A DNA stretch of 64,000 nt from JBGRQA01 sp041725895 (GTDB lineage: Bacteria > Bacteroidota > Bacteroidia > Bacteroidales > Marinifilaceae), in assembly GCA_041725895.1 (NCBI GenBank), contig JBGRQA010000009.1, positions 127,903-191,902 on the forward strand, written 5' to 3'. Within the stretch, counting starts at the first letter, position 1. Every line of letters begins with the position of its first letter. The position numbers were made by a program, and so were the translations under genes. The notes below the pieces were generated by a model. It made no database searches and had not been told where the DNA came from. It saw nothing but the letters and a program-made list of their open reading frames with translations. This document shows positions 9,030-17,934 of the stretch, one piece after another.

Positions 9030-11450
9030 ATGCTTCTCAACAATCTAAAAATCGCGTTTCGAAACCTGATCCGAAACAAAGCCTACAGTTTCATCAATAT
9101 TTCTGGATTGGCCATAGGTATGGCTTGTACTATTTTTATCGCTTTGTGGGTCAATCATGAAACCAGTTATGACTCACATCACGAAAAAGCCGATAGAATC
9201 TACCGGGTATGTGAGAGTATTAACCTTAATGGCCGCCCCCTAAAATCGGCTATCACTCCTCCTCTATTGGCTGAAACCATGGTACAGGAATTCCCCGAAG
9301 TAGAAAATGCAGTTCGATTCTATAAACCGGGGACCTCAATTATTATTAATTATCAGAAACAGACGATTTGGGAGCCCAGTTGGGCCTATGCTGATTCAAC
9401 CTTGCTGGATGTCTTCACCCTTCCTTTGCTTAAGGGAAATCCGAAGAAAGTACTAAGGGCCCCCAACACCATCTTATTAAGTAAGAAAATTTCGAAGAAA
9501 ATTTTTAAAGACCAAGATCCAATTGGCCAACTTATTGAGCTCAAAAACCGAGGTCATTATGTGGTCGAGGGAGTTTACCAGGACATCCCCTCCAACAGTC
9601 ATTTCCAATTTGGTTTTATCGCCTCCCTTTCCAGCTTGCCTAGCAGTAGAGAAACAAACTGGCTATACAACGATTTCCAGACCTACATATTATTGCATCC
9701 CAAAACCAATGTGAGTAAGTTAACAGCTAAATTTGATGATTTTATACTCCGTCATTTGAGAGCAGATGCTGAACAAATGTTGGGCAAATCCGTCGAGGAA
9801 ATAGCCAAAGGTGGAAGTAAACTGACTTTTTTCCTTCAACCGCTTCGAAAAATCTACTTGAATTCAGATCTGGAAAGGGAAATTGGACCAACCGGCGATA
9901 TCCGCTACATCTATGTAATGCTGGCCATTGGATTATTCATCCTGATTATTGCCTGCATCAACTTCATGAATCTATCCACCGCACAATCATTAAAAAGAGC
10001 CAGAGAAGTGGGCATACGGAAAACATTAGGTGCAAAAAGGGCACGACTCATGCTCCAATTTTTTGGAGAATCACTGCTTCTCTCCTTTATCGGATTAAAT
10101 TTTGCCCTTGTTATCACCCAACTCACACTCCCCTTCTTCAACTCACTGGCTCAGAAAGATCTACGCCTGGACTACACCAACATTACCCTAATAATTGAAA
10201 TGGTTGGGATTGTTGGTATCACAGGTATCTTTGCAGGATTGTATCCCGCCACTTATCTCTCCTCCTTTCAGCCCATCAAAACTCTAAAAGGATTACTACA
10301 ATCGAATAAAAAAGCGGGTATTTTTCGAAGTTCCCTGGTTATCTTCCAATTTTCGGCCTCAATCATCCTAATCATTGCAACTCTTGTGGTTTTGGGGCAA
10401 TTGAATTTCATTAGAAATAAGAAGTTGGGCTACAACCGGGAAAACGTACTTATCCTGTACAATACGAAAGACTTGGGCAATAGCATAAAAAGCTTCCGGC
10501 AGGAACTCCTTAACAATCCACAAATTAAAAATGTCACAATTACCGGATACCTCCCCACTCCTTCAGAACGAGGTTCAACCAACGTTTTCATTGGGAAACA
10601 CTCTGCAAAAGAAGATTTCGAATTTGTAAACACCTGGCCCGTAGACATGGATTACACCGAAACGCTGGGGCTTGAAATTATTCATGGACGAAACTTCTCC
10701 AAAGATTTGGCCTCGGATTCCACAGCAGCCCTCATCAACGAGGCAGCCTACAAGAAATTTGGATGGACCAACTTTGAAGAAAGAATACTTTCCCGCATGA
10801 CAGATAATGAGGGTACAACCAAACCTATGAAAATCATTGGCGTAGTTAAGAATTTCCATTACGAAACACTTCATAAAACAATTGTTCCCCTGGTTCTTTA
10901 CTTTGGAGATAACAAAGCGATGATGGCCATCCGGTATAAAACTAAAGATCTGCCGGCACTAATAGAAAACGTTAATAAAACATGGAAGAAATTCTCGCCC
11001 AACCAAAGAATGAGCTACAACTTTATGGATGATGCATTTGAATATACCTACAATCAGGAAAAACGTACCGCATCCATCTTTGGGATTTTCACCCTGCTCT
11101 CCATCCTGATTGCCTGCATGGGCCTTTTCGGATTGGCAGCTTTCACCGCCGAAAGAAAAATAAAAGAAATCGGAGTACGAAGAGTATTGGGAGCTTCTAT
11201 AGGAAATTTGATTATCATGCTAGTACAGCAATTCTCTAAATGGGTTTTGATCGCCTCTGTAATTTCCTGTCCCATTGCTTACCTCCTCATGGGAAAATGG
11301 TTAGAAAATTTTAAATACCACACCCAATTATCCTGGTGGCATTTTGCTCTTGGAAGCCTATCCGCTCTTTTGATAGCAGTAGGTACAACCACATACCAAG
11401 CCTGGCGATCTGCCACCCGAAATCCGGTAGAGAGTCTCAAATGCGAATAA
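9030..11450 (+). CDS. ABC transporter permease, double-FtsX type (permease 4)
   Basis: An 806-residue permease, a close paralogue of permease 3. It has the N-terminal anchor GLAIGMACTIFIALWV, a periplasmic domain, a first FtsX domain with AREVGIRKTLGAK, a central helix FQFSASIILIIATLVV, a second periplasmic domain and a last FtsX domain with IKEIGVRRVLGAS. It ends in the family tail RNPVESLKCE (NPIESLKYE in permeases 2 and 3). It is the last permease of the operon and is followed by a hairpin and the S41-like gene. Confidence 0.93.
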   Translation: MLLNNLKIAFRNLIRNKAYSFINISGLAIGMACTIFIALWVNHETSYDSHHEKADRIYRVCESINLNGRPLKSAITPPLLAETMVQEFPEVENAVRFYKPGTSIIINYQKQTIWEPSWAYADSTLLDVFTLPLLKGNPKKVLRAPNTILLSKKISKKIFKDQDPIGQLIELKNRGHYVVEGVYQDIPSNSHFQFGFIASLSSLPSSRETNWLYNDFQTYILLHPKTNVSKLTAKFDDFILRHLRADAEQMLGKSVEEIAKGGSKLTFFLQPLRKIYLNSDLEREIGPTGDIRYIYVMLAIGLFILIIACINFMNLSTAQSLKRAREVGIRKTLGAKRARLMLQFFGESLLLSFIGLNFALVITQLTLPFFNSLAQKDLRLDYTNITLIIEMVGIVGITGIFAGLYPATYLSSFQPIKTLKGLLQSNKKAGIFRSSLVIFQFSASIILIIATLVVLGQLNFIRNKKLGYNRENVLILYNTKDLGNSIKSFRQELLNNPQIKNVTITGYLPTPSERGSTNVFIGKHSAKEDFEFVNTWPVDMDYTETLGLEIIHGRNFSKDLASDSTAALINEAAYKKFGWTNFEERILSRMTDNEGTTKPMKIIGVVKNFHYETLHKTIVPLVLYFGDNKAMMAIRYKTKDLPALIENVNKTWKKFSPNQRMSYNFMDDAFEYTYNQEKRTASIFGIFTLLSILIACMGLFGLAAFTAERKIKEIGVRRVLGASIGNLIIMLVQQFSKWVLIASVISCPIAYLLMGKWLENFKYHTQLSWWHFALGSLSALLIAVGTTTYQAWRSATRNPVESLKCE

Positions 11451-11467
11451 TAAACAAATGATAATAT

Positions 11468-11487
11468 GGCCAGGACAATTCCTGGCC
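11468..11487 (+). repeat. Intercistronic hairpin before the S41-like gene
   Basis: GGCCAGGA-CAAT-TCCTGGCC forms an 8-bp stem with a 4-base loop, 17 bases after the stop of permease 4. It sits in the same place as the elements after the other permeases. Confidence 0.75.
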
Positions 11488-11525
11488 CAACCATTAGCTA
11501 CATATTAACCACAAAACCAATTACA

Positions 11526-13151
11526 ATGAAAAAAATCCTACTCACTCTAATTATTACAACCACCCTATTTGTCGGTATTGCTCAACAGATCCCCAAGGCT
11601 AGTTTGGAAAAGGACATTAAGCAAATGGCCAAAATTCTGGATGAAACGCACCCGGATCCCTTCTCTGCTTATGGAAACAGAATTGAATTCTACCGTGAAG
11701 TAAATCATCTAATAAAAGGAATTCCGGAAAATGGAATGGATACATTGGAGTTTTTCAAATATTTAGCTCCCCTTCTCTCCAAACTGGAAGACGGTCATAC
11801 CAATTTGAAATTACCAAAATCTAAATTGTACAACCAAAGGGGATACCGACTTCCTATCCGGTTCAAAGTGGCTGACGACTGCATATTTGTATCGGAAACT
11901 ACAAAAGAATACCAACATCTAATTGGTCAAAAATTGACCAAAATCAATGGGGAAAGTCTTGAAACCTTCACTAATAGATTAAAAGCCTTAAGGCCTCTTG
12001 AAAATAAATTTCACGAGAGATTGACCGTATCCAGCTACATACAGCAATACGCCAGAATAAAATCCTATCTCCCGGATATTCAATTTAACATTCAACTTGA
12101 ATTGGCAAACGCCCAAGACCAACACAAGCAGTACGAGATGGAATACTTTGATCCCAAAGGCAAAAAAATCAATTGGATCAAAAAGGATCAAAAGGGAATG
12201 CACGATGACGAAAAAATGATTGCATGGAAGTTTGCTGATGAAGAAAAAAAAACTGCCTATCTGCAAATTGATATGATGGCAACCAGAGAAGCTCTGGAAC
12301 AATTTCCCGTAGAATCTCCAATTTTTAGAGCGTATGCAGGTTATTGGTGCAAGAAATTGGACATGGAGTTAACGGACCAGAAGCAAGATATTCTGGAAAA
12401 GATACCATCCCTTACTGAAATGTCGCATGAGCTTTTGCAGCAGATGAAAAAGAACAAATCTACCCACCTGGTAATTGATCTCAGAAAAAATGGGGGTGGA
12501 AATACCGATTGCTATAAGCCCCTCATGTACATGATGTATGGGGACAATATTTTTAAAGACACGGTTTCCCGAGAAATTGTTACTAAAGTTTCAAAACTTC
12601 TTTTGAACAGAAGTAAAATCTCGATTGAAGAGTACAACAAACGAAATGACAGCAAGTATGAATATGGAGATCTGAAATTTTGGTCCTCACAAATGAGTGC
12701 GGAAGAAACGGAAGAAGAAGCAAGAAAAGATAAAGAGTCCTATTTCGAACGCTTAGCCGAGGCAAAAACATCAACTTATGATATCGTTGCCGGAATGAAA
12801 GGAAAACCTTTGTACTCCCCTAAAATAATACTTCTTGTATCACCCAATACCTTTAGTGCCGCTTACAGCATGCTTTACAAACTCTTACCCTATGGTGCTA
12901 CAGCGGTAGGTGTAACACCCGGTCAGGCCGGAAATACCTACATGGATGGCATCAGATTCACGCTCCCTGAATCCGGCTTGAAAGGAGTAGTGTCCAAATG
13001 CAAACAGATCTACTTCCCCTACGATGCAAAAAAGGGGAAAGAATTAACGCCTGACTTTGTCATGCAATGGTCCGATTTCAAGAAGTATGACTTTGACACC
13101 AATGCGGAATTGCAGTATGTACTGGATCTGATTGAATCAGGAGCACTATAA
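11526..13151 (+). CDS. S41-family peptidase-like protein
   Basis: A 541-residue exported protein. The signal peptide is MKKILLTLIITTTLFVGIAQ, which decides the start at 11526; an upstream in-frame ATG at 11466 would run through the intercistronic hairpin. The N-terminal part (to about 110) resembles the tricorn/CtpA helper domain, with the EDGHTNLKLP block. The C-terminal half has the S41 core: VIDLRKNGGGNTD, then SPNTFSAAYSM where the nucleophilic serine is expected, and GVTPGQAGNT near the end. No PDZ domain is obvious. It may cleave exported peptides or proteins handled by the transporter, but the substrate is unknown. It is the last gene of the operon, 75 bases after permease 4. Related proteins often accompany membrane stress or export systems; this link is inference. 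Confidence 0.8.
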   Translation: MKKILLTLIITTTLFVGIAQQIPKASLEKDIKQMAKILDETHPDPFSAYGNRIEFYREVNHLIKGIPENGMDTLEFFKYLAPLLSKLEDGHTNLKLPKSKLYNQRGYRLPIRFKVADDCIFVSETTKEYQHLIGQKLTKINGESLETFTNRLKALRPLENKFHERLTVSSYIQQYARIKSYLPDIQFNIQLELANAQDQHKQYEMEYFDPKGKKINWIKKDQKGMHDDEKMIAWKFADEEKKTAYLQIDMMATREALEQFPVESPIFRAYAGYWCKKLDMELTDQKQDILEKIPSLTEMSHELLQQMKKNKSTHLVIDLRKNGGGNTDCYKPLMYMMYGDNIFKDTVSREIVTKVSKLLLNRSKISIEEYNKRNDSKYEYGDLKFWSSQMSAEETEEEARKDKESYFERLAEAKTSTYDIVAGMKGKPLYSPKIILLVSPNTFSAAYSMLYKLLPYGATAVGVTPGQAGNTYMDGIRFTLPESGLKGVVSKCKQIYFPYDAKKGKELTPDFVMQWSDFKKYDFDTNAELQYVLDLIESGAL

Positions 13152-13213
13152 TCCCGAATCTTTGAAAAAAAGAGTAGTACAAACGATACAATTGTTTTTC
13201 CAAACATAAAAAA

Positions 13214-13250
13214 GAAAGGGACTGTCGAAAAAATATCGACAGCCCCTTTC
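13214..13250. terminator. Bidirectional rho-independent terminator between convergent operons
   Basis: A 15-position stem (13214-13228 with 13236-13250, one A/C mismatch) has a 7-base loop. On the minus strand it is followed by a T-run (seven A on the plus strand at 13207-13213), so it best terminates the minus-strand SusCD operon. It also closes the plus-strand ABC operon, whose last stop is 13151. Confidence 0.8.
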
Positions 13251-13284
13251 ATACATACTAACTAAATGGAATGGTTATTGTTTA

Positions 13285-15198
13285 TTATTCACTATCCTTT
13301 ACCAAGCGAATAGAATATCGACTCGTTTTCGACAAACTCTTCCGGTAAATTCCTTTTTTTTCATTATCAAATGCACGCATTTTAGCAAAATAAGAAGTCG
13401 ATGTACTTGTCCAGAAGTATGCTCTTTCTCCAAATTTGTAATCAGATCCCATTGGAAAACCATCTTTCCAAGAACCAGCTGGTAAAATATTCAAACCTAA
13501 CTCATCAGTTCCTGGAACTGCCCACTCTGTTTTCGCTTTAAATTTGGCAGCTGTTGAACCACGATATGTTTTGTCAATATTAATTTCATCATCAGTCATA
13601 CCACTAAGCTTTTCCAAGGCTTGCCATTCTTCTTCTGTTGCCACGTGCCATCCATCAGGAACCACATCTTCTAAAATATCCCAAGAGTATAGCACTCCAT
13701 ATTTTGTAAAGTTTTCGTGCGCTTTGGCTGCTTCAACACCATCATTAATATTTACCCCAATCACAGAACATCTTTTCTTCGGATTATCGTCATTGATCAC
13801 ATATGGAATGTAGGCAAAATTCTCGGCCAACCAGGTTTTGCCGTTAATCACAACTGTCTTGTAAACGTGTCCATCTCTGGAATCGGTAAAGATATTTTTA
13901 GGAGCTGGTTTTACATATTCCTTAGAGGTAAATGAGAAAACATCACTCTCAGCCACTCCTCCATAATTGTCTTTCCCTACAATTTTCAGCTTGTAATCAG
14001 TAGAAGGGTTTAAGGTGGTCACCTCTAATTCTGTAGCATCCAAACCAGACCGCACTAAATCCGAATCAACAAATTTGTCATTTTTAGTAATAAACAGGTC
14101 GTAGGTTACTGCATCCTTATCTGCATCTTCACTAGCTGTCCATTTCACAACAACGGATAATTTATCTTCGGTAACTTCCTGAACTACCTCCTTAACAACA
14201 GGCTTGGATGGTGCTGCATTTATCGTTGAAAAGCTATACACTTCACTTGCGACACTTGCCCCCTCTGAATCCAATGCTACCACTTTCCAAAAATACCAGG
14301 TATGTGCTTTAAGATCTTTGATCTCAAATTCTGTCACCTCCAACTCTTTACCCACAACATCCTCTTGGGTAAACGTATTCTTCTCCGCCAAATAAAGGTT
14401 GTACTTTACCACATCCTTATCCTCATCAACAGATGCGGTCCATTGCAATTTCACGACTTTGGCAACATCTGTTGCCTCATTAACAGGGGCTACCGCCTTA
14501 ACCTGTCCGGGAAGAGTATTTTGGGTTGTAAAGCTGTAAACATCACTTTCACTACTTGCACCTTCGGAATCTTTGGTTACCACCTTCCAAAAGTATTGGG
14601 TGTGCCCTTCCAGGTTTTCAACTTTAAATTCATTGGTTTCCAAACCGTCGCCGGTCAAATCCGCATCGGTAAACTCCGCTTGTTTTGCCAGATAAAGAAA
14701 GTACTTCATTTCATCCCTATCCGCATCGGTTGAGGCTGCCCATTTAAAGGTCAAGGTTTTCTCAACATCAGCCGCTTTATCTTCAGGAAAAGATACTACT
14801 GCTTTGTTTGGAGCACTATTCTCGGTAGTAAAACTATTCACCTTACTCTCCGCATTATTACCAGCATCATCTTTGGCAATAACTTTCCAATAGTAAGTAA
14901 CATGACCTTGCAAAAATAGTGTATATTCTGTTTTCGCCTGATCTTTGGCTTTGATATCCTCATCGGTTAGTTCTTCCTTTGTCCCGAAGTAAAGATCATA
15001 TTTCACATCTCCTTTTTCAGGATCTGTAGAAGCATTCCATTTCAAAGTAATCTCCTTTGCAACGTCCTTGGCTTTATCAGCAGGCAAAGCAATGGAAGGT
15101 ACAGATGGTTCCTGATTCTTTGCAATGTCATCATCGGAACAGGAAACAATACTCAATATCCCTATGGTAAACAGGGCAATTTTTAGAACTTCTTTCAT
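13285..15198 (-). CDS. Lipoprotein with fibronectin-III-like repeats and C-terminal FISUMP domain
   Basis: A 637-residue lipoprotein with signal peptide and lipobox cysteine at C20 (LSIVSCSDDD); the acidic residues after the cysteine fit a surface-export signal of Bacteroidota. Four Fn3-like repeats of about 100 residues follow (about 30-430), each with LKWxAStDxD..Y.LY and HTQYFWKVVAKDSEG..S-type blocks. The C-terminal ~200 residues carry the FISUMP (Fibrobacter succinogenes major paralogous) pattern: VVINGKTWLAENFAY, YGVLYSWD, VPDGWHVATEEEWQAL and a final SIRLVKD. The role is probably surface binding or adhesion, with no catalytic motif. It follows the SusCD module, but a terminator-like hairpin at 15229-15268 separates it from the upstream gene, so it may be expressed at a lower level or separately. 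Confidence 0.85.
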   Translation of the reverse strand: MKEVLKIALFTIGILSIVSCSDDDIAKNQEPSVPSIALPADKAKDVAKEITLKWNASTDPEKGDVKYDLYFGTKEELTDEDIKAKDQAKTEYTLFLQGHVTYYWKVIAKDDAGNNAESKVNSFTTENSAPNKAVVSFPEDKAADVEKTLTFKWAASTDADRDEMKYFLYLAKQAEFTDADLTGDGLETNEFKVENLEGHTQYFWKVVTKDSEGASSESDVYSFTTQNTLPGQVKAVAPVNEATDVAKVVKLQWTASVDEDKDVVKYNLYLAEKNTFTQEDVVGKELEVTEFEIKDLKAHTWYFWKVVALDSEGASVASEVYSFSTINAAPSKPVVKEVVQEVTEDKLSVVVKWTASEDADKDAVTYDLFITKNDKFVDSDLVRSGLDATELEVTTLNPSTDYKLKIVGKDNYGGVAESDVFSFTSKEYVKPAPKNIFTDSRDGHVYKTVVINGKTWLAENFAYIPYVINDDNPKKRCSVIGVNINDGVEAAKAHENFTKYGVLYSWDILEDVVPDGWHVATEEEWQALEKLSGMTDDEINIDKTYRGSTAAKFKAKTEWAVPGTDELGLNILPAGSWKDGFPMGSDYKFGERAYFWTSTSTSYFAKMRAFDNEKKGIYRKSLSKTSRYSIRLVKDSE

Positions 15199-15228
15199 AA
15201 TTACGGTTAAATTTTGGTATTAGAAAAA

Positions 15229-15268
15229 AGTGTAGCATAACCTATACTCACATAGTTTATGCTACACT
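15229..15268 (-). terminator. Internal rho-independent terminator upstream of the Fn3/FISUMP gene
   Basis: A 12-bp perfect stem (15229-15240 with 15257-15268, arm GTGTAGCATAA plus one pair). On the minus strand it is followed directly by a T-run (six A at 15224-15229 on the plus strand). It sits in the 121-base gap between the DUF4302 gene and the Fn3/FISUMP gene. Confidence 0.75.
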
Positions 15269-15319
15269 ATGTAAAGTCATTTTTGGCAATCTAAATCAAC
15301 TAGCAGAGTTGGATTGCGA

Positions 15320-16774
15320 TCAGTCTTCTGCCTTTGTAAACTCCAGATATTCGGTTACAAAACGGTACTCGGGCTTGGCAACACTAATTAGCACCACCAC
15401 CTGATAGGGCTGATTGTTATACTTGGAATAATAAACATCGGGTAACAGGTAAAAACCTTCTTTATCCGTCAAAAGAGTAATTAATTCTTCCGCACTTTCC
15501 GGAGAAATCAGATCGATATGTTCAATTTCTTTTCTAAAAGCTTTTCGATAATCATCTTTGAGCTTGAAAATAACCCGGGTATTCTTTTCACGAACTACCT
15601 CTACTGGAATATCAACGATAATATTGGAATAACCATAAGGAGGATTCACCTTCTTCCAATACTTCAAAGAAATTGTTGTGGAACACCCACTAGGATTCTT
15701 CTCATTGTTCATATAGAAATCTATATTCTTCAGTCCATCCGCAATTCGAACCTTGGAGCATAAATCGTAGAACTCTTGTGAAACAACACCTTTAAAACCA
15801 TTCATCACGGAATAATCCATTGTACAATCCACTTTCTTCCCATCCTTGAACCCCCACTCATCAACAAAAGGGAAGTAAATGATTCCAGGAACATTGGAAT
15901 ATTGAATTGAAGTTTTTACTCCGCCATCGTTGGATTCAAACACATCTGCCTCTTTGTTGTAAACGAAGGAAGCAATCTTCAATTGATCATTGATCTTTAA
16001 TGAATCCAGTAAAACAAAACCTTGAGAGGTAATTGCAATGCGGTGCTTGCTACTCTTGATTTCGGTTCCGTCCAGATGATCGAAGGTTGCAATGCGAAAC
16101 TCTTCATCCACTCTGAACTGACCGAAATAATCCACTCCCTCAACTTTTACATTTCGAAAGAAATCTTTAGAGGTAAAACCATCCTTTATCATGTTTTTCA
16201 TCTCCTCCAACTTTTCCTTCTCAAAAATCCAATCCTCAGCGGCAGCTTTTTTTAGAATCAGGGTGGATTTAGGCTCCTCCTTATCGGTTAAACTCTCAAG
16301 CACTACTCTATCTGTAGTTGCCGATTTGATGACAAATTGAAACTCACCGCCACCCAAAGGAACGGTGACAGTTCCTCCATTGGATGCAGGTTTGTTTACC
16401 TTTAATCCATGCCAAATATTAAATATGCATGAAGATTCGAAAACCAGTTTTGTGGTTTGCGTAGTATTTACATTGTAAGTTAATTCGGAGGTAAAACCAC
16501 TTAAGGGAATAATACCGATACTATCGCTCTTAATTTTCACCCAGTTATCGTCGGTAAATCTCATCGCAACAGCCCAACCTCCAACATTCTCTACTGATCC
16601 ATAATAACCTAACCATCCATGTTCGGACCCGACCAGGATGTCCTTAAAAGATTGATTGGTTAAAGCCACTCTCTCTTCCGGACTTTTATCAAATACATTT
16701 TCGAACTCATCATCAGAACAAGCAGAAAACAAGACTACAAAAAGCAGCAATCCGGTATATAACAATTTATTCAT
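15320..16774 (-). CDS. DUF4302-type lipoprotein (locus 1)
   Basis: A 484-residue lipoprotein with lipobox cysteine C19 (LFSACSDDE). The start of the mature protein, FENVFDKSPEERVALTNQSF followed by GSEHGWLGYYG, is the DUF4302 signature. DUF4302 proteins are found next to SusC/SusD in Bacteroidota and have no known activity; a surface-exposed ligand-binding role is inferred from the location and the acidic post-lipobox residues. The gene follows the zinc metallohydrolase with a 12-base gap. A paralogue with the same opening pattern is encoded by locus 2 at 31796-33184. Confidence 0.8.
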   Translation of the reverse strand: MNKLLYTGLLLFVVLFSACSDDEFENVFDKSPEERVALTNQSFKDILVGSEHGWLGYYGSVENVGGWAVAMRFTDDNWVKIKSDSIGIIPLSGFTSELTYNVNTTQTTKLVFESSCIFNIWHGLKVNKPASNGGTVTVPLGGGEFQFVIKSATTDRVVLESLTDKEEPKSTLILKKAAAEDWIFEKEKLEEMKNMIKDGFTSKDFFRNVKVEGVDYFGQFRVDEEFRIATFDHLDGTEIKSSKHRIAITSQGFVLLDSLKINDQLKIASFVYNKEADVFESNDGGVKTSIQYSNVPGIIYFPFVDEWGFKDGKKVDCTMDYSVMNGFKGVVSQEFYDLCSKVRIADGLKNIDFYMNNEKNPSGCSTTISLKYWKKVNPPYGYSNIIVDIPVEVVREKNTRVIFKLKDDYRKAFRKEIEHIDLISPESAEELITLLTDKEGFYLLPDVYYSKYNNQPYQVVVLISVAKPEYRFVTEYLEFTKAED

Positions 16775-16786
16775 TCTCTATTCCTC

Positions 16787-17914
16787 CTATTTTTGAGCGT
16801 TTACAATTTTCTCCTGCACCAGATTTCTCAGGTTCACCAAATCAACATTAAAGTTCTTTTGATAGTACCCGATGGTCATGTTCAATTTCTCCATAATAAT
16901 TGCTTTCCCTTGGTTCAGGGCTTTCAACTCTTCGGATTTTTCAACACTTTTGGTGATGGCGTAATTTAATACTGCCAGGTCACCTGCTTTTTTAGCTTCT
17001 TCGTAGGTCTTTCCTTCATCCAAAGCCTTCTTCAGCGCATTATATTGAATCGTAAACACCTCTTCGGTCTTTACTGCAAGGATGTCATTGTATACTTTCA
17101 ACACCTCCGCCTCAATCTCAGCCTGGGCTTTGGGCGCATACAACTCCTCAAACTCTTGCTTATCGGTAACGATGTAGTTGGAAACCAATTCGGCAAAATC
17201 CTCATACTCATTGGTGGTTCCATAAGCCGTAGTTACTCCTCGCATAATCGCCTGGGAATGATCAAAAATCGGCTCATGATCTTCATCCCGCAAAACATTG
17301 CCATTTTCGTCCTTTTGATACTGAACCAAAGTTGTCCAAGAATTACCGGTATAGCTTGAGCCTGATATTTTCTCAAAACCTACAGGCAATTGATAGGTTT
17401 GGTGTACAATGTGAGTGAACTCATGATGAATGGTATGCAACTGAGTTTGCAACCATTTTTTGTTCTTCAGGTTGTATTGATCCAACTCTGTCAGCGTAAT
17501 TCGAACACCCGCCTCGGCAAACCCCAAGGTTTCAGTTCCATTCTCGTTCAAGATTTCGGAACCCACAAATACAATTTCGGGTGGAAAATTGGTTTCTATA
17601 AAGGCTTTCCCTCCAGCCGAACATTCAACAAATGGTTCGATCCAGAAATTTTCGATCATTTCGGCAGTGGGGATAACCACGTCTCTCATCGGAGGAGATA
17701 CATAGTAGTCGATAGAAACAAACTTATCGTCCCATTTCCAACGGATGGCACAATTGAATTTGTCCAAAAAATGCTCCTTCATGAATGCATCAATCCGGTC
17801 ATTCGATTTCGTTATCTCTCTTTTCTCATAATTTAATTCATCCTCTTCGGAGCAAGAAGTTGCAATATTCAGGATGATTGCTAAAATGAAAAATATTCTT
17901 ACACTTATCTTCAT
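16787..17914 (-). CDS. SusCD-associated zinc metallohydrolase lipoprotein (locus 1)
   Basis: A 375-residue lipoprotein with lipobox cysteine C21 (IATSCSEED). The zinc-binding motif HEFTH is at 164-168, and NEYEDFAELVSNYI downstream supplies an acidic residue as a possible third ligand. Length, lipobox, HExxH and position fit the 'substrate import-associated zinc metallohydrolase lipoprotein' family (TIGR04549; Peptidase_Mx1-like). It presumably cleaves a peptide or protein substrate at the cell surface before uptake by the SusC/SusD pair. This fits the lack of any glycoside hydrolase in the locus. It is encoded 20 bases after susD. The true substrate is unknown. Confidence 0.85.
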   Translation of the reverse strand: MKISVRIFFILAIILNIATSCSEEDELNYEKREITKSNDRIDAFMKEHFLDKFNCAIRWKWDDKFVSIDYYVSPPMRDVVIPTAEMIENFWIEPFVECSAGGKAFIETNFPPEIVFVGSEILNENGTETLGFAEAGVRITLTELDQYNLKNKKWLQTQLHTIHHEFTHIVHQTYQLPVGFEKISGSSYTGNSWTTLVQYQKDENGNVLRDEDHEPIFDHSQAIMRGVTTAYGTTNEYEDFAELVSNYIVTDKQEFEELYAPKAQAEIEAEVLKVYNDILAVKTEEVFTIQYNALKKALDEGKTYEEAKKAGDLAVLNYAITKSVEKSEELKALNQGKAIIMEKLNMTIGYYQKNFNVDLVNLRNLVQEKIVNAQK

Positions 17915-17934
17915 CGTATATTGTTTTACCCGAT

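Noticed and set aside
11466..11525. Longer start for the S41-like gene
   Set aside because: It would read through the hairpin at 11468-11487 and hide the signal peptide that starts at 11526.
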